A stretch of 64,000 bases of DNA, from contig NZ_FMZX01000008.1 in NCBI RefSeq assembly GCF_900101615.1, positions 1 to 64,000 on the forward strand. The letters run 5' to 3'. The position numbers and the translations under genes are program-made. Below, one piece after another: positions 17,283-28,905 of the stretch (position 1 is its first letter; every line of letters begins with the position of its first letter). Under the pieces are notes generated by a model. It worked only from the letters and a program-made list of their open reading frames with translations, was not told where the DNA came from and did not search any database. The stretch comes from Belnapia rosea (GTDB lineage Bacteria; Pseudomonadota; Alphaproteobacteria; Acetobacterales; Acetobacteraceae).

Positions 17283-17393
17283 GGCTTCCTCGCCCAAAGC
17301 GCGCGAGACCGGTTGCCCTGGGCTGTTGCAGCGACTACCTGACGCCTCATCGGCTTCGTTCCACGGAGCCCCCCATCTTTCGTAAAGACAGGC

Positions 17394-18017
17394 ATGAGCG
17401 ATCCATCCGACCTGCCGCCGGGCACCGCGCCGGCGGATGACACCGCCGCGAACTCCATGGGCACAGTCCCCGGCGCGACCGCCGCGGAATCGAGCCCCGA
17501 CCAGTCCCCGCAGAACCCCTTCGCCGAGCGCATCGCCGCCCTCGAGGCCGAGATCGCCCAGGCCCGCGACCGCTGGCTGCGCGCCGAGGCGGAGACGCAG
17601 AACCTGCGCTCCCGCACCCAGCGCGAGGTGGCCGATGCCCGCAACTACGCCATCCAGAAATTCGCGGGTGACGTCGTGGAAGCGGCCCAGAACCTGCGCC
17701 GCGGGATCGAGGCGCTGCCCGCCCCGCGTGGCGACGAGGATCCGCTGCTGGTGAAGCTGCGCGAGGGCTTCGAGGGCGTCGAGCGCAGCTTCCTCGGCAT
17801 GCTCGAGCGCCACGGCATCCAGCGCCAGGAGGCCCAGGGCCAGCCCTTCGACCCGGCGCTCCATCAGGCGATGGCCGAGCAGCCGGCACCCGAGGGCGTC
17901 GCCCCCGGCACCGTCATCCAGGCCTGGACCCCGGCCTGGACGCTGAACGGCCGCCTGCTGAAGCCCGCCATGGTCGTCGTCGCGGCCGGCGGCAGCGCCA
18001 GCGCCTCGGCCGCCTAA
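17394..18017 (+). CDS. grpE: Nucleotide exchange factor GrpE
   Basis: A 207-residue co-chaperone that releases ADP from DnaK. An acidic, Pro/Ala-rich N-terminus leads into the long coiled coil (about 45-105, ERIAALEAEIAQARDRW, with RAEAETQNLRSRT) and the beta domain ending in the family signature GVAPGTVIQAWTPAWTLNGRLLKPAMVVVA. It stands just upstream of dnaK, separated by about 190 bases. The usual alphaproteobacterial partner hrcA is not in front of it; a toxin gene is. Confidence 0.97.
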   Translation: MSDPSDLPPGTAPADDTAANSMGTVPGATAAESSPDQSPQNPFAERIAALEAEIAQARDRWLRAEAETQNLRSRTQREVADARNYAIQKFAGDVVEAAQNLRRGIEALPAPRGDEDPLLVKLREGFEGVERSFLGMLERHGIQRQEAQGQPFDPALHQAMAEQPAPEGVAPGTVIQAWTPAWTLNGRLLKPAMVVVAAGGSASASAA

Positions 18018-18043
18018 AATTTAGCCATAACCCGGCCCGGGGG

Positions 18044-18072
18044 CTTGTCCTGCCCCTGGACGGGTCATACAT
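18044..18072 (+). promoter_or_regulatory. Candidate heat-shock (RpoH) promoter of dnaK
   Basis: CTTG at 18044-18047 and CATACAT at 18066-18072, 18 bases apart, resemble the CTTG / CyTAT pattern of RpoH promoters in alphaproteobacteria. They lie in the grpE-dnaK gap, about 140 bases before the dnaK ATG. I found no CIRCE repeat here, so control by RpoH rather than HrcA is inferred. Confidence 0.45.
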
Positions 18073-18210
18073 CGGGAACGTCGCCGGCAGCATTCCGGCA
18101 ATATTCCCATCCGAAGATGGCCCGGGCCCGGCTCGGGCCGAGTCAGTTCAAGGGGACGGGTGCGGTGCCATGCCAGGGCCGCCCTCGCCCGCCGCAGAGG
18201 AGAAGTACGG

Positions 18211-20139
<1,929 letters not shown>

Positions 20140-20193
20140 GCTGGGTTCGCGTTCGGGTTGATGCCCGGACGCGGCACCTGCCTCAGGCGGACC

Positions 20194-20212
20194 GCCCGGC
20201 CCCCGGCCGGGC
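20194..20212 (+). terminator. GC-rich hairpin between dnaK and dnaJ
   Basis: GCCCGGCC (20194-20201) and GGCCGGGC (20205-20212) form a perfect 8-bp stem with a 3-base loop. No T run follows directly, so it is more likely a partial terminator or an mRNA processing/stability element that lowers dnaJ output relative to dnaK than a full stop. Confidence 0.4.
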
Positions 20213-20290
20213 AAGTCGGAGCTCGGGCCCGGGGAAAGCCTCCTTCGGGCCCTTTTCGCTGCACCTTCCTCAGGGGATATCGCCCCGGCC

Positions 20291-21445
20291 ATGGCGAAGC
20301 GAGACTATTATGAAATCCTCGGCGTCTCCCGCGAGGCGAGCGAGGACGAGCTGAAGAAGGCCTATCGCAAGCTGGCGATGGCCTATCACCCTGACCGCAA
20401 TCAGGGTGACAAGGAAGCCGAGACCAAGTTCAAGGAGCTGAACGAGGCCTACGACGTCCTGAAGGATGCGGAGAAGCGCGCGGCCTATGACCGCTTCGGC
20501 CATGCCGCCTTCGAGGGCGGCGGCGGCCCGGGCGGGGGTGGCGGCGCGGGGGGCAATCCCTTCGGCGCCGGCTTCGAGGACATCTTCGAGGAGATGTTCG
20601 GCCGCTTCGGCGGCGGCGGTGGCCGCGGCAGGCAGCGCCAGGCCTCGGGCCGCGGCGCGGATCTCCGCACCACGGTCGAGATCAGCCTCGAGGAGGCCTT
20701 CGCCGGCACCAAGTCCAACGTGCGGGTGCCGAGCAGCGTCTCCTGCGAGGCCTGCAGCGGCACCGGCGCCGAGGCCGGCTCCACCGCGGCGCAGACCTGC
20801 CCGACCTGCCAGGGTGCGGGCAAGGTCCGCGCGCAGCAGGGTTTCTTCCTGATCGAGCGCACCTGCCCCACCTGCGGTGGCCAGGGCCGGATCATCAAGA
20901 ACCCCTGCAAGGTCTGCCAGGGCGCCGGCCGCGTGCAGCGCGACCGCACCCTCAGCGTCTCCATCCCGGCCGGTGTCGAGGACGGCACCCGCATCCGTTT
21001 GGCGGGCGAGGGGGAGGCCGGGTTGCGCGGGGCACCCGCGGGCGATCTCTATGTGGATATCGGCATCCGCCAGCACCCGATCTTCCAGCGGGATGGCGCC
21101 AATATCTTCGTCCGGGTGCCGCTGCGTATGACGCAGGCGGCGCTTGGCGGCGCGGTCGAGGTGCCGGTGGTCGATGGCGGCCGTGCCCGGGTCACCATCC
21201 CGGCCGGCACCCAGGCAGGGGACCAGTTCCGCCTGCGCGGCAAGGGCTTCTCCGTCCTCCGCAGCGCGGCGCGGGGCGACATGTATGTCCAGGTCTCGGT
21301 CGAGACGCCGCAGAACCTCAGCAAGCGCCAGCGCGAATTGCTCGAGGAATTCGAAGCCGAGGCGGAGAAGGGCGGCCGCACCAGCCCGGAGAGCGAGGGG
21401 TTCTTCGCCAAGGTGAAGGATTTCTGGGACGGGCTGGCCCGCTAG
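20291..21445 (+). CDS. dnaJ: Chaperone protein DnaJ (Hsp40)
   Basis: A 384-residue class A J-protein. The J domain has the YHPDRN motif that triggers DnaK ATP hydrolysis (HPD at about 33-35); a Gly/Phe-rich linker follows (about 75-115); the zinc domain has four C-x-x-C-x-G-x-G repeats ([32 protein letters not shown]); the C-terminal substrate-binding domains follow. The four repeats are intact, so two zinc ions should bind. It ends at 21445, where a GGGCAGC/GCTGCCC hairpin (21445-21467) without a T run begins. Confidence 0.99.
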   Translation: MAKRDYYEILGVSREASEDELKKAYRKLAMAYHPDRNQGDKEAETKFKELNEAYDVLKDAEKRAAYDRFGHAAFEGGGGPGGGGGAGGNPFGAGFEDIFEEMFGRFGGGGGRGRQRQASGRGADLRTTVEISLEEAFAGTKSNVRVPSSVSCEACSGTGAEAGSTAAQTCPTCQGAGKVRAQQGFFLIERTCPTCGGQGRIIKNPCKVCQGAGRVQRDRTLSVSIPAGVEDGTRIRLAGEGEAGLRGAPAGDLYVDIGIRQHPIFQRDGANIFVRVPLRMTQAALGGAVEVPVVDGGRARVTIPAGTQAGDQFRLRGKGFSVLRSAARGDMYVQVSVETPQNLSKRQRELLEEFEAEAEKGGRTSPESEGFFAKVKDFWDGLAR

Positions 21446-21640
21446 GGCAGCATCCGCCAGGCTGCCCTGCTTGGCGCCCGGGGAATGATTCGGCCACGGG
21501 AACCGGCCTTGATTCGCCGCGTTTCATGACACGACCGCCGTACTACCCCCCAACCGGCGGTCCAGGCAGGCGGCGGTGCGCGATTGGTCCCACCGCACCG
21601 TCGCCCGCCCCCCCCTCCCCTTTCCGACAGGAGATGCTGA

Positions 21641-22039
21641 ATGACCAGCAGCCCCGTTGCGCCTGGCGTGGCAATCGAGGAGACCGCGCAGCTCATCGCG
21701 GCGGCCAAGGTCGGCGGCAGCCCGGTCTTCAACCGGCGGGGCGAACGCCTTGGCACGGTCGAGGACGTCATGCTGGACAAGCGTTCCGGACGCGTCGCCT
21801 ATGCGGTGATGGCCTTCGGCGGCTTCCTTGGCATCGGTGAGCGGTACCATCCGCTTCCCTGGTCCATGCTGCGCTACGATGTGGATCTCGGCGGCTATGT
21901 CGTCGATCTCGACCGCGACCAGCTCGAGGGCGCCCCCAGCTACGCCACGTCTGAGGAGGTCGACTGGGCCGACCGCCAATGGGGCCAGCGCGTCTCTGAC
22001 TACTACGGCGTCCGCCCCTATTGGGCCGAGGTGCCCTGA
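21641..22039 (+). CDS. PRC-barrel domain protein
   Basis: A 132-residue protein with a single PRC-barrel domain: GSPVFNRRGERLGTVEDVMLDKRSGRVAYAVM and the following GIGERYHPLPWSML are the typical two halves. No signal peptide or membrane segment is visible. The domain is known from the photosynthetic reaction centre H subunit and the RNA-processing factor RimM, but stand-alone versions like this are of unknown function and common in stress-related loci of alphaproteobacteria. It stands alone between dnaJ and dapB. Confidence 0.85.
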   Translation: MTSSPVAPGVAIEETAQLIAAAKVGGSPVFNRRGERLGTVEDVMLDKRSGRVAYAVMAFGGFLGIGERYHPLPWSMLRYDVDLGGYVVDLDRDQLEGAPSYATSEEVDWADRQWGQRVSDYYGVRPYWAEVP

Positions 22040-22105
22040 CCTACCTCGACGCCGTCATGACCTCCCCCTAAACCCGGCCCATCCAGTTGGGAAAGGGGGA
22101 AGCCC

Positions 22106-22846
22106 ATGTCCATCCGCATCGGCATCGCCGGCATTGCCGGCCGCATGGGCCGTTTGCTGGCCGAGGAGGTCGAAGCCGCCGGCGCGATGCTGGCCGGCGG
22201 CCTCCGCCGGGGCGAGGACCCTGCCGCCCTCTTCGCCGCCAGCGATGTCGTCATCGACTTCACCCATGCCGGCACCGCCGAGGCCCATGCCGCCGCGGCC
22301 ATGACCGCCGGCAAGCCCCTCGTCCTCGGCTCCTCCGGCCTGTCCGCCGCACAGGAAGCCGCCGTCGCCGCCGCAGCCGGGACCGTCCCCATAGTCTATG
22401 CGGCCAATTTCGCCACCGGGGTGAACCTCGTCCTCGCCATGGCCGAGCGCATGGCCGCCGCCCTGCCTGCCACGCAATACGATGCCGAGATCCTCGAGAT
22501 GCATCACCGCCAGAAGGTGGATGCCCCCTCCGGCACCGCCGTCGCCCTGGGTCGGGCCGTTGCCCGCGGCCGCGGCACCACGCTGGAGGAAGCCGGGCGG
22601 GAAAGCGGGCGGGATGGGCATTGCGGCGCCCGCGGCACCGGCACCATCGGCTTCGCGGCGCTCCGTGGCGGGCAAGTGGTCGGCGAGCACAGCCTGATCT
22701 TCGCCGCCGGGGCGGAGCAGATCATCCTCACCCATCGCAGCTTCGACCGTCGGGCCTATGCCACCGGCGCCGTCCGCGCCGCGCTCTGGCTGCAGGGCCG
22801 CGCGCCCGGCCTCTATGACATGCAGCACGTCCTCGGCATGATATGA
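22106..22846 (+). CDS. dapB: 4-hydroxy-tetrahydrodipicolinate reductase DapB
   Basis: A 246-residue NAD(P)H-dependent enzyme of the lysine and diaminopimelate pathway. The nucleotide loop is GIAGIAGRMGRLL at residues 5-17; the catalytic and substrate region EILEMHHRQKVDAPSGTA contains the His-His and Lys expected for the family; TIGFAALRGGQVVGEH follows. It is slightly shorter than the E. coli enzyme but complete. ATG at 22106 has a GGGGGAAG site just upstream. Confidence 0.97.
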   Translation: MSIRIGIAGIAGRMGRLLAEEVEAAGAMLAGGLRRGEDPAALFAASDVVIDFTHAGTAEAHAAAAMTAGKPLVLGSSGLSAAQEAAVAAAAGTVPIVYAANFATGVNLVLAMAERMAAALPATQYDAEILEMHHRQKVDAPSGTAVALGRAVARGRGTTLEEAGRESGRDGHCGARGTGTIGFAALRGGQVVGEHSLIFAAGAEQIILTHRSFDRRAYATGAVRAALWLQGRAPGLYDMQHVLGMI

Positions 22847-22993
22847 ACGACATCGAAACAATCTTTGTTATGAGATACCCCCCTTCCGCTTGACCCCCTG
22901 CCCCCTGCCTGCGACACCACGCCCGCCCCGCTCGGGGTCAGCCAGGCCGGGGTATGCCGGACCGTTACCCGCGACAAGAGGCCGAACCAAGCC

Positions 22994-24184
22994 ATGCGCG
23001 AAAAGGGCGAATATCTTTTCACCTCCGAATCCGTGTCCGAAGGCCACCCCGACAAGGTCGCCGATCGGATCTCCGACACGGTGCTCGACGCCTTCCTCAC
23101 CGCGGACCCCTATGCGCGCGTGGCCTGCGAGACGCTGGTCACCACCAACCGCATCGTGCTGGCCGGCGAGACGCGCGGGCCGGAGAGTGTCACGGCTGGC
23201 ATGCTGGAGGAGCTGGTCCGCGCCGCGGTGAAGGATATCGGCTACGACCAGGAAGGCTTCTCCTGGCGGAACGCCGCCTTCGAATGCCACCTGCACGCCC
23301 AGTCCGCCGATATCGCCGTCGGCGTCGATGCGGCCGGCAACAAGGATGAGGGCGCCGGCGACCAGGGCATCATGTTCGGTTATGCGACGAACGAGACGCC
23401 CGAGCTGATGCCCGCGCCGCTGACCTACGCGCACAACATCCTCCGGGTGATGGCTGAGCTGCGCCATGCCGGCGACAAGCGCGCCCGCGGCCTGCAGCCC
23501 GACGCCAAGTCCCAGGTCACCCTCCGCTATGTCGACGGCAAGCCGGTTGGCGTCACTTGCGTCGTGATCTCGACGCAGCATGACGAGGGCCTGGAGCAGG
23601 CCGAGATCAAGGAGCTGCTGCGCCCGATCGTGCGCGACGTCCTCCCCGCCGGCTGGGAGGTGCCCGAGGCCGAGTTCTACGTGAACCCGACCGGCAAATT
23701 CGTCATCGGCGGCCCGGACGGCGATGCCGGCCTCACCGGCCGCAAGATCATCGTCGACACCTATGGCGGCGCGGCTCCGCATGGCGGCGGCGCCTTCTCG
23801 GGCAAGGACCCGACCAAGGTGGACCGCTCGGCCGCCTATGCCGCGCGCTACGTGGCCAAGAACGTGGTTGCGGCCGGCCTCGCCGATCGCTGCACCATCC
23901 AGGTCTCCTACGCCATCGGCGTCTCCAAGCCGCTCTCGGTCTATTTCGACCTGCATGGCACGGGGAAGGACATCGACGAGGCGAAGCTCGCCGCCGTGGT
24001 GCAGGAGATGGTCAACCTCTCCCCCCGTGGCATCCGCGAGATGCTGCGCCTGAACCGCCCGATCTATGTCCCCTCCAGCGCCTACGGGCATTTCGGCCGC
24101 AAGCCGGACCTGGCGCGCGACACCTTCACCTGGGAGCGCACCGACCTCCTGGCGCCGGAGCTGAAGCGCGCCTTCGGCCGCTGA
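22994..24184 (+). CDS. metK: S-adenosylmethionine synthetase MetK
   Basis: A 396-residue enzyme making S-adenosylmethionine from methionine and ATP. Signatures are [20 protein letters not shown] near the start, [12 protein letters not shown] and [19 protein letters not shown]. The 147 bases in front carry no riboswitch of the SAM or SAM/SAH type that I can recognise. A strong terminator follows the gene, so it is probably the end of its transcript. Confidence 0.99.
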   Translation: MREKGEYLFTSESVSEGHPDKVADRISDTVLDAFLTADPYARVACETLVTTNRIVLAGETRGPESVTAGMLEELVRAAVKDIGYDQEGFSWRNAAFECHLHAQSADIAVGVDAAGNKDEGAGDQGIMFGYATNETPELMPAPLTYAHNILRVMAELRHAGDKRARGLQPDAKSQVTLRYVDGKPVGVTCVVISTQHDEGLEQAEIKELLRPIVRDVLPAGWEVPEAEFYVNPTGKFVIGGPDGDAGLTGRKIIVDTYGGAAPHGGGAFSGKDPTKVDRSAAYAARYVAKNVVAAGLADRCTIQVSYAIGVSKPLSVYFDLHGTGKDIDEAKLAAVVQEMVNLSPRGIREMLRLNRPIYVPSSAYGHFGRKPDLARDTFTWERTDLLAPELKRAFGR

Positions 24185-24207
24185 ACCTTCGCGCCGGACA
24201 GGCTATT

Positions 24208-24239
24208 GGGGGCGGTGCTGCGGCGCCGCCCCCTTTTTT
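24208..24239 (+). terminator. Rho-independent terminator after metK
   Basis: GGGGGCGG (24208-24215) pairs perfectly with CCGCCCCC (24226-24233) around a 10-base loop and is followed at once by six T (24234-24239). It lies 23 bases after the metK stop and 16 before trmB, so trmB would need its own promoter or read-through. Confidence 0.9.
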
Positions 24240-24254
24240 CATCCAGGACATCCG

Positions 24255-24968
24255 ATGACCGCCGACCGTCCGCCTCTCGCCGAAGGCATCCCCGACCGGC
24301 TCTATGGCCGCCGCCGCGGCCATCCGCTGCGGCCGCGCCAGCAGCGCCTGCTGGATGAGACCCTGCCCCGCCTCCGCCTCTCGCCGGAGCAGGCGGCAGA
24401 CCCGCGCGCCGCCTTCGCCACGCCCGTGGACGCCCTCTGGCTCGAGGTCGGCTTCGGCGGCGGCGAGCACAGCCTGGCGCAGGTCGCGGCCCATCCCGGC
24501 ATCGGCTACATCGCCTCCGAGGTCTTCGAGAACGGCCTCTGCTCCCTCCTCACCCATCTCGTCCCCGAGGGCGAGGAGGCGACCGGCGCCTTGCCCCCCC
24601 ACCTCCGTCTCTGGCCGCAGGATGCCCGCCACCTGCTCGGCCTGCTGCCGGAAGGGTCGCTCGATCGCCTCTTCCTGCTCTTCCCGGATCCCTGGCCCAA
24701 GGCGCGCCATGCCAAGCGCCGCTTCGTCAATCCCACGCTGCTGCCGCTGGTCGCCCGCGCCCTCCGTCCCGGCGCGGAGTGGCGCATCGCCAGCGACGAC
24801 CCGACCTATCAGGGCTGGGTCGCCGAGGTGATGGCGGAGCAGGATCTCTTCGAGGTCCCGCCCCCCGCCACCGCCCGCCCCGAGGGCTGGCCCGGCACGC
24901 GCTACGAGGCCAAGGCGCTGCGCGAGGGCCGCAGCCCGCTCTACTGGAGCCTGACGCGGCGCGGTTAG
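24255..24968 (+). CDS. trmB: tRNA (guanine-N7-)-methyltransferase TrmB
   Basis: A 237-residue SAM-dependent enzyme that methylates guanine 46 in the tRNA variable loop. The SAM site LEVGFGGGEH (about residues 63-72) and the family signature LLFPDPWPKARHAKRRFVN (about 141-159) are intact. It follows metK, the SAM-producing enzyme, though a terminator separates them. The next gene starts 4 bases after its stop. Confidence 0.97.
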   Translation: MTADRPPLAEGIPDRLYGRRRGHPLRPRQQRLLDETLPRLRLSPEQAADPRAAFATPVDALWLEVGFGGGEHSLAQVAAHPGIGYIASEVFENGLCSLLTHLVPEGEEATGALPPHLRLWPQDARHLLGLLPEGSLDRLFLLFPDPWPKARHAKRRFVNPTLLPLVARALRPGAEWRIASDDPTYQGWVAEVMAEQDLFEVPPPATARPEGWPGTRYEAKALREGRSPLYWSLTRRG

Positions 24969-24972
24969 CGGC

Positions 24973-25992
24973 GTGCCCACCCTCCGGCACCTCCTGGCTC
25001 TGGCTTGGCTGGCGACCTCCTCCGCCGCAGCCCAGCCGGCGCCGAACAGCATCCATGCCCTGCAGGGCGGCGAAGCCCGCCTCGCCCTGCCCGCCACGCC
25101 TGGCACCACATGGCAGGTGGAGGACGAGGCCGGCCGTGTTCTCCACCCCTGGGCCCCCGCCGTACCGGACGGCGCGCTGCGGCTGCCGCCCGGCGGCTGG
25201 TACCGGCTGCTCCGCCGTGACGCCGCGGGTACCGCGCCCGCCGGCGGCCGCTTCGCCGTGGGGCTGGTGGTGGTGCTCACGGGCCAGTCCCAGGCAGGTG
25301 CCTTCTTCGCCGCCGATGCGCCCGAGGTCGGCGCCTTCCCCGCCGGCCCGGATGATCCGCCGCCCCCGCGACTAGCCGCCCTGCTGCCGGATGAGTCCAG
25401 CGGCTGGAGCACGGCGATCGCCCCGCTCGGCGCCCGTATCCTGCTCGCTGAATTGTCGCGCCGCCTCGGCCCGGGAATGCCGCTCGGCCTGGTCAATGCC
25501 GCCTGGGGCAATGCCTCCGCCGCTGCCCTCGCCGATCCGGACACCCCGCCCGGCGCCCGGCTGCGGCGCATGGCGGCGATGCCTGCCTCTGCGGCCCTGA
25601 TCCTCGCCCATGGCACCACCGACGCGCTGGCCGGCACCCCGCCCGAAGCCTATGCCGAGCGCCTCAGCGCCGTGGCCGCCACGCTCCGCGCGGGCTCGCC
25701 GGGGATGCCCGTGCTGCTGGCCCCGCTATCGCCCCTGCTCGGCCGCACCACCTTGCTTGGCAGCGGCAGGCTGGCGATGCTGCTGCCTCGCCTCGCCCGC
25801 CGGCAACCGCCCGACCCTGGGCTGGAGCGCCGGGCCGCCGCCATCCGCGCCGCCCAGGCCGGGCTTGGCCTCCCCTCCGGCGGCAGCATGACCATGGTCG
25901 CCCCCGGTCTCGACGGCATCCACTGGAGCGCCGAGGGCGTCCGCCAGGCAGCGCGGGAAGCCGCCACTGCCTTGGCGGAGGCCCTCCGCTAG
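24973..25992 (+). CDS. Secreted SGNH-type esterase (sialate O-acetylesterase-like)
   Basis: A 339-residue exported hydrolase. The N-terminus MPTLRHLLALAWLATSSAAAQP is a typical signal peptide. GQSQAG near residues 104-109 would hold the nucleophile Ser106, NAAWGNASAAAL resembles the oxyanion segment, and GLDGIHWSAEG near the end supplies the Asp314/His317 pair (D-x-x-H). This is the layout of the SGNH fold and is closest to sialate O-acetylesterase-like proteins; the natural ester is unknown. Translation starts at GTG 24973, 4 bases after trmB, so it is co-expressed with trmB although unrelated in function. Confidence 0.75.
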   Translation: MPTLRHLLALAWLATSSAAAQPAPNSIHALQGGEARLALPATPGTTWQVEDEAGRVLHPWAPAVPDGALRLPPGGWYRLLRRDAAGTAPAGGRFAVGLVVVLTGQSQAGAFFAADAPEVGAFPAGPDDPPPPRLAALLPDESSGWSTAIAPLGARILLAELSRRLGPGMPLGLVNAAWGNASAAALADPDTPPGARLRRMAAMPASAALILAHGTTDALAGTPPEAYAERLSAVAATLRAGSPGMPVLLAPLSPLLGRTTLLGSGRLAMLLPRLARRQPPDPGLERRAAAIRAAQAGLGLPSGGSMTMVAPGLDGIHWSAEGVRQAAREAATALAEALR

Positions 25993-25998
25993 CCATGC

Positions 25999-26027
25999 TT
26001 GCAGCCGAAAGGCGCAATGCCTATAGT
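25999..26027 (+). promoter_or_regulatory. Promoter of the rimP-nusA-infB operon
   Basis: TTGCAG (25999-26004) and TATAGT (26022-26027) are separated by exactly 17 bases, one of the best sigma-70-type promoters in the window. Transcription would start near 26034, just before a terminator-like hairpin in the leader. Confidence 0.7.
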
Positions 26028-26058
26028 CACGGCAACATCACCATCCGATTTTCAGGGG

Positions 26059-26090
26059 GGTGGCCTTCACGGGCCGCCTTTTTTGTTTTT
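26059..26090 (+). terminator. Attenuator-like terminator hairpin in the rimP leader
   Basis: GGTGGCC (26059-26065) pairs with GGCCGCC (26072-26078) with one G-U pair and a 6-base loop, followed by six T, a G and five T. Lying about 25 bases downstream of the expected transcription start and directly in front of rimP, it looks like a leader terminator. NusA, encoded in this operon, is a known factor at such sites, so feedback control is plausible. Confidence 0.7.
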
Positions 26091-26670
26091 GTCCAGCGAA
26101 CGCCCCCAGCATGAAGGCCTTGAAGCCCGCATCGTCGATGCGGTGGCGCCCACCATCGAGCATATGGGCTATGAGCTCGTGCGCGTGCAGGTCAGCGGCA
26201 AGGAACGGCCGGTGGTGCAGATCATGGCCGACCGTGCCGATGGCGCACCCTTCCGCGTCGAGGATTGCGAGGCGATCAGCCATGCCGTCGGCGCCGTGCT
26301 GGATGTCGAGGACCCGATCAAGGGCGAGTGGTCTCTCGAAGTCTCCTCGGCCGGCATCGACCGTCCGCTGACCCGGACAAAGGATTGGGTCAACTACGCC
26401 GGACACCTCGCCACCATGGACCTCATGGTGCCGCAGGATGGCCGCAAGCGCTTCCGCGGCGTCATCCTGGGCGCCGATGCCGAGACCGCTCGCATGCGCC
26501 TCGAGGATGGCCAGGACATCGCCGTTCCCCGCAGCAATATCCGCCGTGCCAAGCTGGTGCTGACCGACGCCCTGATCGAGGCCACCGCCGCCGCAGCCGG
26601 CCTCCCCGACCAACAGGAGGATGCCGAGGATCCGGCATCCGAAGACCCCACGCCCGCCAGGAGGAATTGA
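26089..26670 (+). CDS. rimP: Ribosome maturation factor RimP
   Basis: About 193 residues; needed for 30S subunit maturation. Family features are [46 protein letters not shown] and [17 protein letters not shown]. The start is uncertain: the only in-frame candidates are TTG at 26089 or 26083, or codons at 25999 and 26017 that would translate the promoter and terminator hairpin. I chose TTG 26089, which gives [15 protein letters not shown], close to the usual N-terminus. The stop is 4 bases before the nusA ATG. Confidence 0.88.
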   Translation: MSSERPQHEGLEARIVDAVAPTIEHMGYELVRVQVSGKERPVVQIMADRADGAPFRVEDCEAISHAVGAVLDVEDPIKGEWSLEVSSAGIDRPLTRTKDWVNYAGHLATMDLMVPQDGRKRFRGVILGADAETARMRLEDGQDIAVPRSNIRRAKLVLTDALIEATAAAAGLPDQQEDAEDPASEDPTPARRN

Positions 26671-26674
26671 CGCC

Positions 26675-28216
26675 ATGGCTGTCGACATCACCATCGCGCG
26701 TCCGGAGCTGCTGCAGGTCGCCGATGCCGTCGCCCGTGAGAAGATGATCGAGCGCGACGAGGTGCTGGAGGCGATGGAGCAGGCCATCCAGAAGGCCGGT
26801 CGCGCCAAATACGGCCACGAGAAGGACATCCGCGCCGTCATCGACCGCCGCAATGGCGAGGTCCGCCTCTCCCGCTGGACCGAGGTCGTCGACCAGGAGC
26901 CGGTCGAGAACGAGGCGACGCAGATCCCCCTCCGCATCGCCCAGAAATTCAAGCCCGGCATCCAGGCCGGCGAGTTCATCATCGACCCGCTGCCGCCCAT
27001 CGATTTCGGCCGCATCGCCGCCCAGACCGCGAAGCAGGTCATCGTGCAGCGGGTGCGCGAGGTCGAGCGCAAGAAGCAGTTCGACGAGTACAAGGACCGC
27101 GTCGGCGAGATCATCAACGGCACGGTGAAGCGCACCGAATACGGGAACCTGATGGTCGATCTCGGCCGGGCCGAGGCCCTGCTGCGCCGGGACGAGACCA
27201 TCCCCCGCGAGGCCTTCAAGAACGGCGACCGGGTGCGCGCCTATATCTACGACGTGCGCGAGGAGCCCCGCGGCCCGCAGATCTTCCTCAGCCGCACCCA
27301 TCCCGGCTTCCTGGCCAAGCTCTTCGCCCAGGAAGTGCCCGAGATCTATGACGGCATCATCGAGATCAAGGCGGTGGCGCGGGACCCTGGCAGCCGCGCC
27401 AAGATGGCCGTCATCAGCCGCGACTCCAGCATCGATCCCGTCGGCGCCTGCGTCGGCATGCGCGGCAGCCGCGTCCAGGCGGTGGTGCAGGAGCTGCAGG
27501 GCGAGAAAATCGACATCATTCCCTGGTCCGGCGACAATGCCACCTTCGTCGTGAACGCCCTCGCACCCGCCGAGGTCACCAAGGTCGTGCTCGACGACGA
27601 CGCCCGGCGGGTTGAAGTCGTCGTCCCGGATGACCAATTGTCGCTTGCCATCGGGCGTCGCGGCCAGAACGTCCGCCTCGCCTCGCAGCTCACCCGCTGG
27701 GACATCGACATCCTGACCGAGGCCGAGGAATCGGAACGCCGGCAGGAGGAATTCCGCAAGCGCTCCGGCCTCTTCGTCGAGGCGCTGGATGTGGACGATG
27801 TCATTGCCGGGCTGCTGGTGACCGAGGGTTTCACCTCGGTCGAGGACATCATCTCGGTCGAGGACGATGAACTGGCCGAGATCGAAGGTTTCGACGAGAG
27901 CGTCGCGGCCGAATTGAAGCGGCGGGCCGAATCCTGGCTCGAGCACCGCGACACGCAGCTGGATGAGCGCCGGCGCGAGATGGGCGTCGAGGATGCGGTC
28001 GCCGAGATCGGTGGCTTCAACCCGAGCCAGCTCGTGGCCCTCGGCGAGAAAGGGGTGAAGACGCTGGACGACCTGGCCGACCTCGCCTCGGACGAGCTGA
28101 TCGAAATCGTCGGCGCCGACGCCATGGACGAGGAGACGGCGAACGCCGTCATCATGGCAGCGCGCGAACACTGGTTCGCCGAGGACGGCACGAATGCAGA
28201 CGGCCCCCCAGCATGA
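26675..28216 (+). CDS. nusA: Transcription termination/antitermination factor NusA
   Basis: A 513-residue RNA polymerase-binding factor. Order of domains: N-terminal domain (1-125), S1 (about 135-200, [21 protein letters not shown]), two KH domains (about 225-345, with [15 protein letters not shown] and [15 protein letters not shown]), and two C-terminal acidic helix-hairpin repeats (about 365-430 and 445-505). AGGAGG at 26659-26664 fits the ATG at 26675. It overlaps the next gene by 23 bases. Confidence 0.98.
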   Translation: MAVDITIARPELLQVADAVAREKMIERDEVLEAMEQAIQKAGRAKYGHEKDIRAVIDRRNGEVRLSRWTEVVDQEPVENEATQIPLRIAQKFKPGIQAGEFIIDPLPPIDFGRIAAQTAKQVIVQRVREVERKKQFDEYKDRVGEIINGTVKRTEYGNLMVDLGRAEALLRRDETIPREAFKNGDRVRAYIYDVREEPRGPQIFLSRTHPGFLAKLFAQEVPEIYDGIIEIKAVARDPGSRAKMAVISRDSSIDPVGACVGMRGSRVQAVVQELQGEKIDIIPWSGDNATFVVNALAPAEVTKVVLDDDARRVEVVVPDDQLSLAIGRRGQNVRLASQLTRWDIDILTEAEESERRQEEFRKRSGLFVEALDVDDVIAGLLVTEGFTSVEDIISVEDDELAEIEGFDESVAAELKRRAESWLEHRDTQLDERRREMGVEDAVAEIGGFNPSQLVALGEKGVKTLDDLADLASDELIEIVGADAMDEETANAVIMAAREHWFAEDGTNADGPPA

Positions 28217-28826
28217 GCCGGCGCTAGCCGAAGCGGCAGAGGCGGAGGAGCCCGAACGGGGCCCGATCCGCCGCTGCCTCGTCACCCGGGAGACCCAGCC
28301 GAAGGAGCGGATGATCCGCTTCGTGCTCGGTCCCGATCGCGAATTGGTGCCAGACCTCGCCGGCAAGCTGCCCGGCCGGGGAATGTGGTTGTCGGCCAAG
28401 GCCGATGTGTTAGAACGCGCCCTGACGCGCGGCGCCTTCTCGAGGGCGGCACGCGGCACCGTGCAACTGCCCCCTGACCTTCGCGCGCGGATCGAGGACG
28501 GCCTGAAGCGCCGGCTCCGCGATTTCGTCGGCTTTGCCCGGCGCGGCGGACAGGCCGTTTGCGGCCGTGATTCGGTGCGGGAATGGATGCGGTCCGGCAA
28601 GGCCGGGCTGTTGATGGAAGCCTCCGACGGCAGCCCAAGGGAGCGGGCGAAGCATGTCGGCGGATCTGGGCTGCCGGTCGTGGCGCCATTGTCGGCCGAT
28701 ATCCTCGGCGGCATCTTCGGCCGGGACCATGCCGTTCATGTGGCGATTGCGCCCGGACGGCTGGCCGAGGCCATCGTGGTGGACTCCGCACGATTAGCCG
28801 GCCTCGCCGGCACCTCGGCGGATTAG
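28194..28826 (+). CDS. YlxR-family RNA-binding protein with L7Ae-like domain
   Basis: A 210-residue protein in the usual nusA-infB slot. Residues 22-90 are the YlxR (DUF448) domain: [21 protein letters not shown] and [11 protein letters not shown]. Residues 105-200 resemble an L7Ae-like RNA-binding domain ([17 protein letters not shown]), a fusion common in alphaproteobacteria. It starts at ATG 28194, within the end of nusA. A role in RNA or nucleoid regulation is family knowledge; its exact task here is not known. Confidence 0.88.
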   Translation: MQTAPQHEPALAEAAEAEEPERGPIRRCLVTRETQPKERMIRFVLGPDRELVPDLAGKLPGRGMWLSAKADVLERALTRGAFSRAARGTVQLPPDLRARIEDGLKRRLRDFVGFARRGGQAVCGRDSVREWMRSGKAGLLMEASDGSPRERAKHVGGSGLPVVAPLSADILGGIFGRDHAVHVAIAPGRLAEAIVVDSARLAGLAGTSAD

Positions 28827-28905
28827 GAATTATCCGGCGCGAGTTCTCGCGTCGGCAGTGACATGGACGGCAATGACGTCAGACGGATCGGGTTCGGATC
28901 AGCGC

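Noticed and set aside
17283-17393. CIRCE element or hrcA-related operator before grpE
   Set aside because: No inverted repeat of the TTAGCACTC type is present in the gap.
22847-22993. SAM-responsive riboswitch in front of metK
   Set aside because: I looked for SAM-II, SAM/SAH and SAM-I cores; no matching paired elements or conserved words were found in the 147-base gap.
25999-26088. Extended RimP N-terminus starting at 25999 or 26017
   Set aside because: These codons would translate the -35/-10 region and the terminator hairpin, and the resulting peptide does not resemble RimP.
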